From Eubacterium sp. (GTDB lineage Bacteria > Bacillota > Clostridia > Lachnospirales > Lachnospiraceae): a DNA stretch of 6,919 nt. Below the pieces are notes generated by a model. That model was not told the DNA's origin and searched no databases. It worked only from the letters and a program-made list of their open reading frames with translations. Below are positions 6,440 to 6,919 of the stretch, one piece after another (the first letter of the stretch is position 1; each line of letters opens with the position of its first letter). Location: contig JAJGAH010000133.1 of the NCBI GenBank assembly GCA_020844525.1, forward strand, positions 1 to 6,919, written 5' to 3'. The position numbers and the translations under genes are program-made.

Positions 6440-6468
6440 ATTCTACTATTTTTAAAATGCGGATTCAA
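6440..6468 (-). promoter_or_regulatory. Sigma-A-type promoter for galM
   Basis: Read on the minus strand, TTGAAT (complement of 6463-6468) and TAGAAT (complement of 6440-6445) are separated by exactly 17 bases. Each hexamer matches the consensus at four or five positions. Transcription would start near 6433, leaving about 60 bases of leader before the galM ATG. A small inverted repeat TTCAT/ATGAA (6392-6405) lies in that leader and could be an operator, though five base pairs is weak. Confidence 0.65.
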
Positions 6469-6495
6469 ACCCTGTCAGACAAAATAAGTAATCTA

Positions 6496-6524
6496 CTGTC
6501 AATCCATCAATGGTCAATTATATC
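6496..6524 (+). promoter_or_regulatory. Weak candidate promoter toward the inverted-repeat region
   Basis: CTGTCA (6496-6501) and TATATC (6519-6524) are 17 bases apart on the plus strand, each matching four of six consensus positions. If used, a transcript would begin near 6531 and run through the long inverted repeat to the hairpin at 6849. The match is modest and could be chance in this AT-rich stretch. Confidence 0.25.
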
Positions 6525-6566
6525 GAATTAGAAGCAATAACGTAGTGGCAGTCACAGACAGGAGGA

Positions 6567-6760
6567 GCAGAGGTTCTATAGACCATTTGTCAGAGCAATA
6601 CCAGCTGTTAAAAGATTGATCCGAAGCTGTCAGTACATGAAATGGCGAGGACTGTCTGACGAAGGCGCGAAGCGCCTGAGGAGTTCCGCAGCAACACGAA
6701 CCAGGATCAATCTTTGTTACAGCTGGTTTGCGAATGACGACCGGTCTATAGAACTTCTGC
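6567..6760 (+). repeat. 194-base imperfect inverted repeat, possible structured RNA or small mobile element
   Basis: The outer arms GCAGAGGTTCTATAGACC (6567-6584) and GGTCTATAGAACTTCTGC (6743-6760) pair over 18 positions with one G-T. Moving inward, GTCA/TGAC (6589-6592 with 6735-6738), GCAA/TTGC (6595-6598 with 6728-6731), CCAGCTGT/ACAGCTGG (6601-6608 with 6719-6726) and AAGATTGATCC/GGATCAATCTT (6612-6622 with 6704-6714) continue the same helix with small internal loops. The 81-base tip contains AGGCGC-GAA-GCGCCT (6663-6677) and further short complements. The G-T pair in the outer stem holds only if the plus strand is the RNA. The region is also open in one frame, giving a basic peptide to 6846, but no start codon lies at a proper distance from the AGGAGG at 6560-6565. 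I do not recognise a named RNA family. A structured non-coding RNA is favoured, with a small inverted-repeat element as the alternative. Confidence 0.8.
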
Positions 6761-6848
6761 GACGATATTTGGTAAAATACCACAAAAAACCACCCCCGTA
6801 TTTTGGTGTGCTACCCGTCAAGGGGACAGTGAAAAATAATAAGTGATT

Positions 6849-6891
6849 GGATACCGTCAGTTGAGGAATGAATCAGCTGGCGGTATTCTTT
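6849..6891 (+). terminator. Plus-strand hairpin, terminator-like
   Basis: GGATACCGTCAGTTGA (6849-6864) pairs with TCAGCTGGCGGTATTC (6873-6888) over 16 positions, with an eight-base loop and three G-U pairs, followed by TTTATG. The wobble pairs form only in plus-strand RNA, so the hairpin points to a plus-strand transcript. The trailing T-tract is short, so it may be a weak terminator or a 3' end stabiliser. It could close a transcript that contains the inverted repeat at 6567-6760. Confidence 0.55.
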
Positions 6892-6919
6892 ATGCTGCTA
6901 CTGCAAATGCTGCATGATA

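Noticed and set aside
6655..6684. CUGACGA followed by the stem AGGCGC-GAA-GCGCCU, like the CUGANGA and stem II of a hammerhead ribozyme.
   Set aside because: The segment after stem II reads GAGG rather than GAAA, so an essential core base is missing and no cleavage-site arm fits.
6541..6846. Plus-strand open frame giving a basic peptide (…SIELLRRYLVKYHKKPP…), with a possible TTG start at 6616.
   Set aside because: No start codon lies at a proper distance from the AGGAGG at 6560-6565, the frame covers both arms of a long inverted repeat, and I recognise no protein family. The openness is explained better by the repeat structure.
1..6919. CRISPR arrays, tRNA or rRNA genes, phage or toxin-antitoxin genes.
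   Set aside because: The only tandem repeats are the 42-bp and 39-bp arrays without unique spacers, and no tRNA cloverleaf or other such gene was seen.

Overview
The window looks like chromosomal DNA from a low-to-mid GC Gram-positive bacterium of the class Clostridia, plausibly a Lachnospiraceae-type gut anaerobe. The basis is lipoprotein signal peptides with LAGC lipoboxes, strong purine-rich ribosome binding sites, rho-independent terminators with T-tracts, and the style of the transporter proteins. The assignment is an inference from protein character, not a database match.

Layout. Positions 1-45 may be the last codons of an upstream gene. A strong TTCG-loop terminator follows at 176-201. 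Next is an array of four 42/43-bp tandem repeats (235-403) and a purine-rich leader. Then comes a plus-strand four-gene cluster: a substrate-binding lipoprotein of the Fe/B12 type (474-1745), a FecCD-family permease (1897-2994), a FecE/FepC-like ATPase with an extra C-terminal domain (2991-4226), and a second lipoprotein with a NEAT-like domain (4355-5017). A 14-bp perfect stem with T-runs on both sides (5258-5293) separates this cluster from a convergent minus-strand aldose 1-epimerase gene, galM (5315-6370), which has its own recognisable promoter (6440-6468). The last ~550 bases hold no convincing protein gene. They contain a 194-base imperfect inverted repeat (6567-6760) that folds like a long RNA hairpin, and a second strong hairpin (6849-6888) that pairs fully only as plus-strand RNA.

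How the genes work together. The first three genes supply all parts of an ABC importer for an iron chelate, haem or corrinoid. The binding lipoprotein captures substrate, the permease would act as a homodimer because no second permease is present, and the ATPase drives transport. The fourth gene encodes a surface lipoprotein whose sequence pattern recalls NEAT haem-binding domains, so haem or iron uptake is the favoured reading. galM belongs to sugar metabolism and appears unrelated.

The points most worth a second look are a tandem triplication of the translation-initiation region at the permease/ATPase junction, the non-standard Q-loop and signature motif of the ATPase with its added C-terminal domain, the NEAT-like lipoprotein, the 42-bp repeat array before the operon, and the long hairpin downstream of (and divergent from) galM. 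Stretches where I see no gene: 46-473 (terminator, repeats, leader), 1746-1896, 4227-4354, 5018-5257 and 6371-6919.
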